Made by a program: the position numbers and the translations under genes. Under the pieces are notes generated by a model, which was not told the DNA's origin, made no database searches, and was given only the letters and a program-made list of their open reading frames with translations. DNA of 64,000 bases from Pectobacterium aquaticum (GTDB lineage: Bacteria; Pseudomonadota; Gammaproteobacteria; Enterobacterales; Enterobacteriaceae): contig NZ_CP086253.1 of NCBI RefSeq assembly GCF_003382565.3, positions 744,001 to 808,000 on the forward strand. The letters run 5' to 3'. Below are positions 37,916 to 45,978 of the stretch, piece by piece (position 1 is the stretch's first letter; every line of letters begins with the position of its first letter).

Positions 37916-37940
37916 AGCCGCCTTTATAGGCGGCTTTTTA
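37916..37940 (+). terminator. Terminator of the small-protein islet
   Basis: AGCCGCC, 6-nt loop, GGCGGCT then TTTT: classical intrinsic terminator 28 bp after ORF 3. Confidence 0.88.
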
Positions 37941-37977
37941 TTTCTGCTTTTAAACGAAAATTTTTGAGAGTAAAAGC

Positions 37978-38064
37978 ATGGATCGACTAATAAAAATTGG
38001 GTTTGAAGACATAGGCCACTGGCTAATTGAAAACGGCAGCCTCGTCCAGCCGTTTGCGCAATAG
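37978..38064 (+). pseudogene. Cut-off islet ORF 4
   Basis: ATG 37978 opens a frame reading MDRLIKIGFEDIGHWLIENG and stopping after 28 codons. The last codons fall inside the sigma-factor remnant on the other strand, so the original gene probably lost its 3' part at the islet boundary near 38036. Family unknown. It could also be chance. Confidence 0.4.
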
Positions 38065-38139
38065 CCCCTGTAACCAGCCATGATGCTGACAATAGAGCTG
38101 ATGCAGATCTGCTGAGGTATCAATATTGGCTGATGACAT
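38022..38139 (-). pseudogene. 5' remnant of a FecI-type ECF sigma factor gene
   Basis: From an ATG at 38139 the minus strand reads MSSANIDTSADLHQLYCQHH then GWLQGLLRKRLDEAA before running into islet sequence and a stop. LYxQHHGWLQGxLRRRL is the characteristic start of FecI-like sigma factors (region 2.1), which control TonB receptors by cell-surface signalling. Only about 33 codons remain; the rest of the sigma gene and any fecR are gone. Together with the receptor lacking its 5' end on the other side of the islet, this marks both ends of one replacement event. Confidence 0.75.
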
Positions 38140-38290
38140 GTCTGGTGCCTGAAACGGAGCGATAGGAGGTCAAATTTCAGGCGCATATTAATTGAGAATG
38201 ATTTTTATTTCAACGCTAAGGAAAATGTGGATACGATATCGAAAGGAGAGGAGGGGGAAGCTGTTCGTGGAGCTACAGGATTAGAATATA

Positions 38291-38318
38291 CCACGCCCGG
38301 CAGCAGATTCAGGCGTGG
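38291..38318 (-). terminator. Hairpin after the discoidin-like gene
   Basis: CCACGCC, 14-nt loop, GGCGTGG, with an AU-rich tail in the minus direction (TATATTCTAAT). Likely terminator of the gene at 38373-38852. Confidence 0.5.
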
Positions 38319-38372
38319 TGATGTTCAACGAAATAGGGATGGCAGGCCGAAGTGCCAGACTATCCCAACACG

Positions 38373-38852
38373 TTACTTGATGGCCTGAGCCGGAACCTGT
38401 GCGGCACTGTTAAAGCTGAGCTCGTTGATGGCACTCCATTTGTTCACATCGGTGCCGAACGTATCCAGCTTGAAGAATTTCGCTTTCACGGCAGGGAAGG
38501 TGAATTTTTCACCGTCTTTGGCATTGTTGGAGGTGACCAGATTGTCAGCCAGTTTTTGCCAGATTTTACCGTCGGTGGAGTAGGAAACAGAGAATTTCAG
38601 TTTGCGTTCGTCCGCTTTGAAAGGAACCAGAACAAAGTTTTCAACCGACTGTTCTTTATCCAGTTCTACCTGAACCCAGCTCTCACCATTTGCCGCCCAG
38701 CGCGTTTTTACGTCGCCATCGGCAATGTTGGCCGGTTTGTGGCCCTTGTCTGAATCATAAGCGGAAGCTGTCACCGCCGTTACTTGTACCGCGTAAGCGG
38801 AAAGAGAGAATAAACCGCACAGGAGCGTCGTAGCCAGAGTGTATTTTTTCAT
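38373..38852 (-). CDS. Secreted discoidin-like (F5/8 type C) protein
   Basis: 159 residues from MKKYTLATTLLCGLFSLSAY at 38852, a clear Sec signal peptide cleaved after the Ala in SAYA. The mature part is a single galactose-binding-like beta-sandwich. Features: ASAYDSDKGHKPANIADGD, KTRWAANGESWVQVELDKEQ, FSVSYSTDGKIWQKL and KFFKLDTFGTDVNKWSAINE. Such domains bind sugars or surfaces; no catalytic domain is attached. Periplasmic or secreted. The longer upstream frame is not coding. In a plant-associated species a role in binding plant or own glycans is possible but unproven. Confidence 0.85.
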   Translation of the reverse strand: MKKYTLATTLLCGLFSLSAYAVQVTAVTASAYDSDKGHKPANIADGDVKTRWAANGESWVQVELDKEQSVENFVLVPFKADERKLKFSVSYSTDGKIWQKLADNLVTSNNAKDGEKFTFPAVKAKFFKLDTFGTDVNKWSAINELSFNSAAQVPAQAIK

Positions 38853-39052
38853 ATTATTCCTCGTAGATAACGGATAAACCATGCATGCCTGCAAACCAGA
38901 AACATGAAATGGAATCTCATTGTGATAAAAAAGAAACAAGGTTTTATTTATAGCGATCACGTTGCGGGGATTTTTCTATCAGGAAAAAAGCAGAGCGGGA
39001 TGGGGCGCACATTATGGCACCCGCCTTGCCACGAGGAGTATAGATAAAGAGG

Positions 39053-39496
39053 TTAGCCGAGCGGCAGCGCCATGAGAACGGCGTCTTCCCGACCCTGGGC
39101 CGTGGGGTAATAATCCCGGCGCACGGAGACTTCGTTAAATCCCAGACTTTCATAAAGCGCGATGGCTCGCGCGTTTGACTCGCGGACTTCCAGCCACAGC
39201 GTCAGAATGCCGCGCCGCTCCATTTCGTCGATCAGGTGTTCCAATAACTGGCGACCCAACCCCTGACGCTGGTGGTCGGGGTGTACCGCGATATTGAACA
39301 ACGTCGCTTCATCCAACACGACTTGTGTGATGGCGTAAGCGGCAAGCTGCCCGCCATGCTCCAGTTTGATGTTGAAATAACGCTCACCTTGATTGCTGAC
39401 AAACGTTTTTTCCGACCAGGGAAAGGCGTGGCTGGCTTGTTCAATTTTAAAGGCTTGTGCCAGATCGGCTGGCGTCAGAGAAGATATCGTGTTCAT
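39053..39496 (-). CDS. rimI: Ribosomal protein S18-alanine N-acetyltransferase RimI
   Basis: 147 residues from ATG 39496. GNAT enzyme acetylating the N-terminal Ala of ribosomal protein S18. Acetyl-CoA motif HPDHQRQGLGRQLLEHLIDE and LEVRESNARAIALYESLGF are clear. Its start lies inside holD, the 50-bp overlap known in enterobacteria. Confidence 0.96.
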   Translation of the reverse strand: MNTISSLTPADLAQAFKIEQASHAFPWSEKTFVSNQGERYFNIKLEHGGQLAAYAITQVVLDEATLFNIAVHPDHQRQGLGRQLLEHLIDEMERRGILTLWLEVRESNARAIALYESLGFNEVSVRRDYYPTAQGREDAVLMALPLG

Positions 39497-39878
39497 GTTC
39501 ACAGATCTGTTGCCACAGCGCCCGTTTGGCGTCGGCATTTTGATAAAGTTCGGAAAGCAGAGGGCTGGAAAGCTGAACACCCTGTAGCGCAATGGGTTCC
39601 GCGATGCCCAACCGCCAGCTATGGCAGTGCGAATCGGCGGGCAACATCTCGATCTGCTGCTGCGTCAGGCGATAGGCTTGCGCAGGCGTGAGCGCCAGAC
39701 TGTGCAAAACGTCGGTCAGCAGCGGTTCATCATCGGCCAGCGGCTCGGCGGAGACAATCACCAGACGCACCTGTTCGGGCAGACTGACGGCGATTTCGCC
39801 TTGCAGCACCGTCGGGCGACGCAGCGTCCACTGCGTAATCCCCAGTTGCTGTAGCAGCCTGTCACGTCTTGATTCCAT
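39447..39878 (-). CDS. holD: DNA polymerase III psi subunit
   Basis: 143 residues. Psi links the clamp loader through chi to single-strand-binding protein. Recognised by MESRRDRLLQQLGITQWTLR, the LQGEIAVSLP strand, the YRLTQQQIEMLP segment and its place overlapping rimI and divergent from rsmC, as in E. coli. Confidence 0.94.
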   Translation of the reverse strand: MESRRDRLLQQLGITQWTLRRPTVLQGEIAVSLPEQVRLVIVSAEPLADDEPLLTDVLHSLALTPAQAYRLTQQQIEMLPADSHCHSWRLGIAEPIALQGVQLSSPLLSELYQNADAKRALWQQICEHEHDIFSDASRSGTSL

Positions 39879-40037
39879 GCATTATCCTGTCTGGCGTGCG
39901 AGAAAATGATTCGTGCCTATGCTAACAAACCCCGTCAGACTGCGCCAACGTCGGTGCGGTTATTTCCTCTCCGCTCTGCAACTTCGGGGACGAAGCGTAT
40001 ATAATCCCCCGCTCAATGATTAAGGAGCCGTAGCCTG

Positions 40038-41087
40038 ATGTCCGCATTAACCCCAGCCAGTGAAGTCATACTGCGCCATAGTGACGAATTTCTTTCACGC
40101 CGAGTTCTGTTTGCCGGTGATTTGCAGGATACCCTGCCCGCGCAATTTGAGGCGGCGTCAGTGCGTGTCCATTGCAACCAATACCACCACTGGCAACAGA
40201 TGGCAAAGCCACTTGGGGATAACGCTCAATATGGTCTGGTCGCGGATGCGGCGCTGGTGGCGGATAGCGACACGCTGATTTATTACTGGCCGAAGAGCAA
40301 ACAGGAAGCGGAATTCCAACTGCGTAACCTGCTGTCTCTGATGCCGGTCGGTACGGAAATCTTCGTTGTTGGAGAAAACCGCAGCGGCGTGCGTAGTGCG
40401 GAAATTGTGCTGTCTGACTTCGTTGAACTGGTAAAAATCGACAGCGCGCGCCGCTGTGGGCTTTACCACGGTCGGATTGACAAGCAGGCCAGCTTCACGC
40501 TGGATGAGTGGTGGGACGAGTATGTGACGGACGGCGTGACCGTCAAAACGCTTCCGGGTGTCTTCAGTCGTGATGACCTGGATCCGGGTAGCCGACTGCT
40601 GCTGTCTACGTTTGAGCCGCACATGAAAGGCAAAGTGCTGGATATCGCCTGTGGTGCGGGCGTGCTGGCATCGGTACTGGCGAAACAGTCACCGAAAATC
40701 CGCCTGACGCTGAGCGATGTCAGCGCAGCCGCGGTGGAGTCCAGCAAGGCAACGCTGGCGGCGAATGCGTTGGAAGGCGAGGTGATTGCGAGTAACGTCT
40801 ATTCCGACATTAATGGCCGCTTCGATATGATCGTGTCTAATCCGCCGTTCCATGACGGCTTACAGACCAGCCTGCAAGCCGCGGAAATGCTGATTCGTGG
40901 TGCGGTAACCCATTTACCGATTGGCGGGCAGTTACGCATCGTCGCTAACGCCTTCCTGCCTTATCCGGCGCTGTTAGATGCCGCTTTTGGTAGCCATGAA
41001 GTACTGGCGCAGACCGGACGCTTCAAGGTGTATCAGGCCACCGTCGGTCGTCCGCCGCGCACAGGAAGCAAAGGTCGTCGTCGGTAA
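40038..41087 (+). CDS. rsmC: 16S rRNA m2G1207 methyltransferase RsmC
   Basis: 349 residues. SAM-dependent methyltransferase for G1207 of 16S rRNA. An N-terminal degenerate methyltransferase-like domain precedes the catalytic domain with VLDIACGAGVLASVLA (SAM binding) and the NPPFHDG active-site motif. Start follows AAGGAG. Divergent from holD-rimI. Confidence 0.96.
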   Translation: MSALTPASEVILRHSDEFLSRRVLFAGDLQDTLPAQFEAASVRVHCNQYHHWQQMAKPLGDNAQYGLVADAALVADSDTLIYYWPKSKQEAEFQLRNLLSLMPVGTEIFVVGENRSGVRSAEIVLSDFVELVKIDSARRCGLYHGRIDKQASFTLDEWWDEYVTDGVTVKTLPGVFSRDDLDPGSRLLLSTFEPHMKGKVLDIACGAGVLASVLAKQSPKIRLTLSDVSAAAVESSKATLAANALEGEVIASNVYSDINGRFDMIVSNPPFHDGLQTSLQAAEMLIRGAVTHLPIGGQLRIVANAFLPYPALLDAAFGSHEVLAQTGRFKVYQATVGRPPRTGSKGRRR

Positions 41088-41089
41088 TC

Positions 41090-42082
41090 CTATTGATTCA
41101 GTGCCGCCATACTCTCCTTGCCGTAGCGTTCACCTGCTGCGGCATCGGGTGGGAAAATAGCATCAATGGCGGCCAGTTCCTCTTTCGTCAGCGTGACATC
41201 CAGCGCCGCGACGTTCTCTTCCAGATAGCGGCGGCGTTTAGTGCCCGGAATCGGCACGATATGTTCACCCTGTGCCAATACCCACGCCAGCGCCAGCTGT
41301 GAGGGCGTCACCTGTTTTTCCTGCGCCAGTTGGTTGATTTTCTCTACCAACTGCAGATTTTTACCGAAATTTTCCCCCGAGAAGCGTGGATTGGTACGAC
41401 GGAAATCGTCGGCAGCCAAATCGTCCGGGCTGCGAATCGCGCCGGTCAGGAAACCACGCCCCAATGGGCTGTAAGGCACAAACCCGATACCCAGACGCTC
41501 ACAGGTGGGCAGAATCTCTGCTTCCATATCGCGTGTCCACAGTGAGTATTCGCTCTGTAACGCCGTAATGGGGTGCACGCGGTGCGCACGTTCCAGCGTG
41601 GCGGCGGAGGCTTCACTCAGGCCGATGTAACGAATCTTGCCTTCCTGAACCAGCTCTGCCAACGCGCCGACTGTCTCTTCAATGGGAACCGTCGGGTCGA
41701 TGCGGTGCTGATAGTAAAGATCGATAACGTCAGTCCCGAGGCGCGTCAGGCTCCCTTCCACCGAACGGCGGATGTAGTCCGGTTTACCGCAGATGCCACG
41801 GGCGTGGGGATTCGCCGGGTCGCGGATGATGCCGAATTTGGTTGCCAGAAAGACCTGTTCGCGTTTGCCTTTTATGGCTTTGCCGAGCAGCAGCTCATTG
41901 GTGTGGGGGCCATACATATCGGCGGTATCCAGCAGCGTAACGCCCAGCTCCAATGCGCGATGCAACGTGGCAATGGATTCTTTTTCGTCCTGCGCGGTGG
42001 AGTAGAAATCACTCATTCCCATGCAGCCTAGCCCAATAGCCGAAACCTGCGGGCCGTTCGCACCTAATTTGCGCTGTTGCAT
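41090..42082 (-). CDS. Aldo/keto reductase
   Basis: 330 residues from ATG 42082 (MQQRKLGANGPQVSAIGLGC), 8 nt after GAGGA; in-frame codons further upstream are non-coding. NADPH-dependent TIM-barrel reductase with DTADMYG (catalytic Asp and Tyr), ATKFG (Lys) and YYQHRID (His). Closest to the YajO/AKR13-like plant-auxin-type group by its overall pattern; substrate unknown. Divergent from a LysR gene 113 bp away, which probably controls it. Confidence 0.93.
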   Translation of the reverse strand: MQQRKLGANGPQVSAIGLGCMGMSDFYSTAQDEKESIATLHRALELGVTLLDTADMYGPHTNELLLGKAIKGKREQVFLATKFGIIRDPANPHARGICGKPDYIRRSVEGSLTRLGTDVIDLYYQHRIDPTVPIEETVGALAELVQEGKIRYIGLSEASAATLERAHRVHPITALQSEYSLWTRDMEAEILPTCERLGIGFVPYSPLGRGFLTGAIRSPDDLAADDFRRTNPRFSGENFGKNLQLVEKINQLAQEKQVTPSQLALAWVLAQGEHIVPIPGTKRRRYLEENVAALDVTLTKEELAAIDAIFPPDAAAGERYGKESMAALNQ

Positions 42083-42195
42083 TGTCATCTTCCTCATGTC
42101 GTTGGCAGTGAAAGCAGTCTGGTTGTTTATCCAGCAAAGATAAATACCCATTTTTATGCAACACTATTCAAAAATAACCAACAATGGTGGCGGCG

Positions 42196-43101
42196 ATGGA
42201 TCACATTCAGGCGATGCGGGTTTTTGTGCGTATTGTCGAACTGGGCAGCTTTAGCCGCGCGGCGGAGCGACTGACGCTGCCACGCGCGACGGTAAGCAAC
42301 ACCATCAAACAGCTTGAAGCACGGCTGGGAGTTCGTTTGCTGCAACGTACGACTCGTCAGGTGCAGATCACCGACGAAGGGCGCGTTTATTATGAACGCT
42401 GTCTGCAATTGCTCGTGGAAATAGAAGAAATCGACACGCTGTTCACGCAGCAAAAGCAGCAGCCTATTGGCAAAGTGCGGGTGGATATGCCGCACTCGCT
42501 GGCGCGGGAGATCGTCGTTCCGGCGCTGGGCGAGTTCTACGCGCGTTATCCGCAGGTAACGCTAATGCTGAGCGCCAATGATGCGGCGATTAATGTGCTG
42601 CGTGAAGGCGTCGATTGTGTGCTGCGCGCCTGGCAGACGGACGACGAAACGCTGGCAACCCGCCATTTGCCATCAATGCCGCAGATTACCTGTGCGTCGG
42701 CCGACTATCTGGCGCGCTACGGTGTGCCGCGTTCGCTTGATGAGCTGTCGGGGCATCAGATGGTCGGCTATTTCTCTCTGCGTACCGAATACCGTTATCC
42801 GCTGGAATTCATGTCGGGTGATGAGTGCATTACGCGTATGCTGCCCGGTGCGTTGCAGGTTAACGGCACCGATGCCTACATCGCCAGCGCGCGTGCCGGA
42901 TTGGGGATTATTCAGGCACCGCGTCGCGGCCTGCGCCCATTTCTGGAAAGTGGGGAACTGGTGGAGATCCTGCCGGAAATGCCGCCGCCCGCGATGCCGC
43001 TTTATGTGATGTATGCGCCCGGTCGTTTTCTCGCGCCACGGATTCGTGTGTTCATTGAATGGCTCGATGAGCTCTTTACGCGCAACGCCGCAGCGAGATG
43101 A
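42196..43101 (+). CDS. LysR-family transcriptional regulator
   Basis: 301 residues from MDHIQAMRVFVRIVELGSFS at 42196 (ATG 42184 is an alternative). Winged HTH (FSRAAERLTLPRATVSNTIK) and a LysR substrate-binding domain of the DNA-binding subgroup usual for regulators of redox enzymes. Divergent from the aldo/keto reductase, so it likely regulates that gene and itself. Inducer unknown. Confidence 0.93.
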   Translation: MDHIQAMRVFVRIVELGSFSRAAERLTLPRATVSNTIKQLEARLGVRLLQRTTRQVQITDEGRVYYERCLQLLVEIEEIDTLFTQQKQQPIGKVRVDMPHSLAREIVVPALGEFYARYPQVTLMLSANDAAINVLREGVDCVLRAWQTDDETLATRHLPSMPQITCASADYLARYGVPRSLDELSGHQMVGYFSLRTEYRYPLEFMSGDECITRMLPGALQVNGTDAYIASARAGLGIIQAPRRGLRPFLESGELVEILPEMPPPAMPLYVMYAPGRFLAPRIRVFIEWLDELFTRNAAAR

Positions 43102-43142
43102 TGATTTTTGCAGCAAACCCCGCATTCCAGAGGAAATAATCA

Positions 43143-43170
43143 TTGACGTGAACGTGAAAACCTCTAGAAT
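43143..43170 (+). promoter_or_regulatory. Promoter of the tRNA-Leu cluster
   Basis: TTGACG at 43143-43148, 16-bp spacer, TAGAAT at 43165-43170, followed by the GC-rich discriminator TCGGCCCC typical of stringently controlled stable-RNA promoters. The first tRNA begins 34 bp downstream. Confidence 0.88.
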
Positions 43171-43204
43171 TCGGCCCCGTAGTGATATTGCGTAAAGCAG
43201 TGTT

Positions 43205-43291
43205 GCGAAGGTGGCGGAATTGGTAGACGCGCTAGCTTCAGGTGTTAGTGTTCTTACGGACGTGAGGGTTCAAGTCCCTCTCTTCGCACCA
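43205..43291 (+). tRNA. tRNA-Leu (CAG), copy 1
   Basis: 87-nt class II tRNA with long variable arm, anticodon CAG in CTTCAGGT, encoded CCA. First of three tandem copies at the rsmC locus, matching leuVPQ of E. coli. Confidence 0.97.
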
Positions 43292-43370
43292 ACATCACTA
43301 CACGGTTCTGGTTTGTCGAACCGAAGCAGTAAATCAGTGTCGCATGACATAGTTATTACATGACAGAATT

Positions 43371-43457
43371 GCGAAGGTGGCGGAATTGGTAGACGCGCTA
43401 GCTTCAGGTGTTAGTGTTCTTACGGACGTGAGGGTTCAAGTCCCTCTCTTCGCACCA
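43371..43457 (+). tRNA. tRNA-Leu (CAG), copy 2
   Basis: Identical over its 87 nt to copy 1, including encoded CCA; separated by a 79-bp spacer. Confidence 0.97.
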
Positions 43458-43518
43458 TGTCGTGATAGATTTAGCGTGTAAGATAGGTTTACTGCATAAG
43501 ACAAACAACATTCTCAGT

Positions 43519-43605
43519 GCGAAGGTGGCGGAATTGGTAGACGCGCTAGCTTCAGGTGTTAGTGTCCTTACGGACGTGAGGGTTCAAGTCCCTCTCTTCG
43601 CACCA
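43519..43605 (+). tRNA. tRNA-Leu (CAG), copy 3
   Basis: 87 nt; differs from copies 1 and 2 by one base in the variable arm (GTCCTTACGGAC instead of GTTCTTACGGAC), which restores a G-C pair in place of G-U. Confidence 0.97.
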
Positions 43606-43619
43606 CAGATTCCCTCTGT
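43605..43619 (+). terminator. Weak stem after the tRNA cluster
   Basis: ACAGA, 5-nt loop, TCTGT, then a pyrimidine-rich stretch. Only 5 bp; likely transcript end but uncertain. Confidence 0.35.
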
Positions 43620-43745
43620 ATCTTCCTGATTTTCTTCCCTGTTTATTCTCTTTCATCCCGTTTCTGGCTATGCCGCTTTTTCGCGATTATTTACCATTCT
43701 GAGTTGTGCACTCTTTCTCGTTTACTTATCTACATCCACGTACAT

Positions 43746-44036
43746 TTACAGCGTCGTGAGATTAAACGTGACGGACAGCGCCGCCAAACCGCCAGCCAGC
43801 GCAATGCAGGATGGCAGCAGTAAATAGTGGCGTAAACGTTGATGAAACAGCATGACAAGCGTCGCCAGCAGGGCGATGGCGATAATCACTTTTAGATGCG
43901 TCAGATTCAGGTTGAGCAGCGCCAATAGCGGCATGATGGCACAAGGCAGTAACACGCCCCAGGCGCTGGACAGATGCTTCCCCATACACCAACTCACCCC
44001 CCATAGCCCGCAGGCTGTGATCATTGCTGTCAGCAT
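43746..44036 (-). CDS. YjjZ-like small membrane protein (DUF1435)
   Basis: 96 residues from ATG 44036, behind GGTGG. Three or four hydrophobic segments cover most of its length; SAWGVLLPCAIMPLLALLNL and RHYLLLPSCIALAGGLAAL match the DUF1435/YjjZ family as I recall it. Function unknown. E. coli yjjZ also lies near rsmC and beside the iron gene fhuF. A strong Fur box sits 20 bp upstream, so it should be iron-repressed. Confidence 0.78.
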   Translation of the reverse strand: MLTAMITACGLWGVSWCMGKHLSSAWGVLLPCAIMPLLALLNLNLTHLKVIIAIALLATLVMLFHQRLRHYLLLPSCIALAGGLAALSVTFNLTTL

Positions 44037-44055
44037 TTTTCCACCCGTCAAAAAT

Positions 44056-44074
44056 GATAATGATAACTAATATC
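44056..44074. promoter_or_regulatory. Fur box
   Basis: GATAATGATAACTAATATC matches the 19-bp Fur consensus at 16 positions, including 11 consecutive bases. Placed directly upstream of the yjjZ-like gene. Confidence 0.85.
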
Positions 44075-44142
44075 ATATAAGAATTTATATCAATTACTAG
44101 CTTTTTGACGAGCAGATTGTTGGAATTTTCTACCTAGGCGCG

Positions 44143-45045
44143 TTAATCGGGATGTTGAGTGCTCAAATGCTGGCGTATCAGGTAGATCATATTCACGATA
44201 GCGGGCGATCGCTCATGTTTGCGCCAGATAGCCGCAATTTGTGTATGGATTTCGGGCATACCGATATCATGATAGGTCACATTATCCGCCTTAATACAAG
44301 CGAGAGATTCCGGCACAAGCGTGATGCCGAAGCCTGCGGCGACCATCCCGATAGTGGCCGTTAACTGCGGAGCAAAGGGGCTAGGTCTGGGGCCATAGCC
44401 TGACAGATAGCAAGTGCGGATTATCATGTCGTGTAGCCCTGGACACACCTCGCGTGGGAAAATAATCAGCGGTTCCTGACGCAGTTCGCTGAGTGAAACC
44501 TGCGTTTTATGGCTAAGCACGTGTCCTGCGGGTAACACCAGCTTCATCGGCTCTTCGGCCAAAATTTCCCCGTTAATCTCATCACTGAGATCGCAAGGTA
44601 AACGCAGAAAGGCGATGTCGATATTACGTTCTTGCAGCGCAGTGATAAGCGCTGCCGGATTTTCCTCCTTTGGCAGCGGCTGAACGTGTGGATGCTGCTG
44701 ACAGTAACGATGCAGCAGCGCAAGCACGGTTGGGTGGAACATGGCCGACGGCGAAAACCCCACGTTCAGGCTACCTTTCTCACCCCGCGCAATGCTTCTT
44801 GTCCGCGCGATGGCCGAATCGGTAAGCTGCAAAATCTGACGTGCATCTTCATACAGCGCTTGTCCCGCCTCGGTCATTTCTACGCCGCGCGTCAGTCGCT
44901 TGAACAGCGGTGTACCGATCTCCTGCTCGAATTTCTTGATCTGCTGGCTGAGAGGCGGCTGTGACATCCCCAGATTTTCCGCCGCACGCGTGAAATGCTT
45001 AGCTTGTGCAACGGCGACAAAATAGCGCAGATAACGTAGCTCCAT
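44143..45045 (-). CDS. budR: LysR-family regulator of acetoin genes
   Basis: 300 residues. LysR HTH (FTRAAENLGMSQPPLSQQIK) and acetate-sensing type effector domain. It is divergent from budA with a 129-bp gap, the arrangement of BudR/AlsR, which activate 2,3-butanediol/acetoin genes in response to acetate and low pH. Symbol based on context and family; no operator was resolved. Confidence 0.85.
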   Translation of the reverse strand: MELRYLRYFVAVAQAKHFTRAAENLGMSQPPLSQQIKKFEQEIGTPLFKRLTRGVEMTEAGQALYEDARQILQLTDSAIARTRSIARGEKGSLNVGFSPSAMFHPTVLALLHRYCQQHPHVQPLPKEENPAALITALQERNIDIAFLRLPCDLSDEINGEILAEEPMKLVLPAGHVLSHKTQVSLSELRQEPLIIFPREVCPGLHDMIIRTCYLSGYGPRPSPFAPQLTATIGMVAAGFGITLVPESLACIKADNVTYHDIGMPEIHTQIAAIWRKHERSPAIVNMIYLIRQHLSTQHPD

Positions 45046-45174
45046 TTACGTGACTCCATATGTTTCCGATCTTGAAATGACCTTAATTGCATATTGGAAT
45101 TTTGTTCTCTCACGCGTCAATCTTTATCTAAATATTAGCGTTATTTAAGTAATTGGTGCGGTGAGAAGGACGGT

Positions 45175-45957
45175 ATGAAAACGAATGTCAGTGAACAATC
45201 CTGTGAAGAATCCTTTGTTAGCTACGCCCATGATTTTTGGCGACAGCATGCAGACAGCGTTATTTATCAAACCTCATTAATGAGTGGACTAATAAATGGT
45301 GTATACGAAGGCAGCCGAACGATGGCTGAATTACTGGAGCATGGTGACTTTGGATTAGGAACATTTAATAGTTTGGACGGGGAACTGGTTGCCTTGAATA
45401 GCCAGATTTTCCAGCTGTTATCCGACGGCAGCGCACGGGCGGCGAAGCCGGAGCAGAAAACGCCGTTTGCGGTCATGACGTTCTTTCGCCCGACGGAAAC
45501 GATCCGTTTTGATCGCTGGACCTCGCGTGAAGACGTACATCGTCAGATCGATGAGATCGTGGGAACGGATAATCTGTTCTGTGCCTTGCGGATTGATGGG
45601 CGTTTTCGCTGCATTGAAACGCGTACCGTCCCCCGACAGTGCCGACCTTATAAACCGATGCAGGAAGCGATTGAAGGGCAACCAACATTTCATTTTGAAC
45701 ACCGTAGCGGCAGCGTTATTGGTTTTCGTAGTCCAGCTTACACTCAGGGAATGAATGTCGCGGGTTACCACGAACATTTCATTACTGACGATCGCCAGGG
45801 CGGCGGTCATATTCTGAATTATGACGTCGAGCAGGGCACGCTGACGTTTGGTGTGATTGCCAAACTGATCATCGATCTGCCTCAGGATCGGGAGTTTCTC
45901 AATGCCGACCTGTCCTCAGAAAACCTCAACAGCGTAATCCAGTCAGTAGAGAGCTAG
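45175..45957 (+). CDS. budA: Alpha-acetolactate decarboxylase
   Basis: 260 residues. Converts acetolactate to acetoin. The Zn-binding GYHEHFITDDRQGGGH motif, VYEGSRTMAELLEHGDFGLG and the SPAYTQGMNVAGYH stretch are diagnostic. Cytoplasmic in enterobacteria. First gene of the plus-strand bud operon, 21 bp before budB. Confidence 0.96.
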   Translation: MKTNVSEQSCEESFVSYAHDFWRQHADSVIYQTSLMSGLINGVYEGSRTMAELLEHGDFGLGTFNSLDGELVALNSQIFQLLSDGSARAAKPEQKTPFAVMTFFRPTETIRFDRWTSREDVHRQIDEIVGTDNLFCALRIDGRFRCIETRTVPRQCRPYKPMQEAIEGQPTFHFEHRSGSVIGFRSPAYTQGMNVAGYHEHFITDDRQGGGHILNYDVEQGTLTFGVIAKLIIDLPQDREFLNADLSSENLNSVIQSVES

Positions 45958-45978
45958 TCATTTCATCGGAGTCATGTC

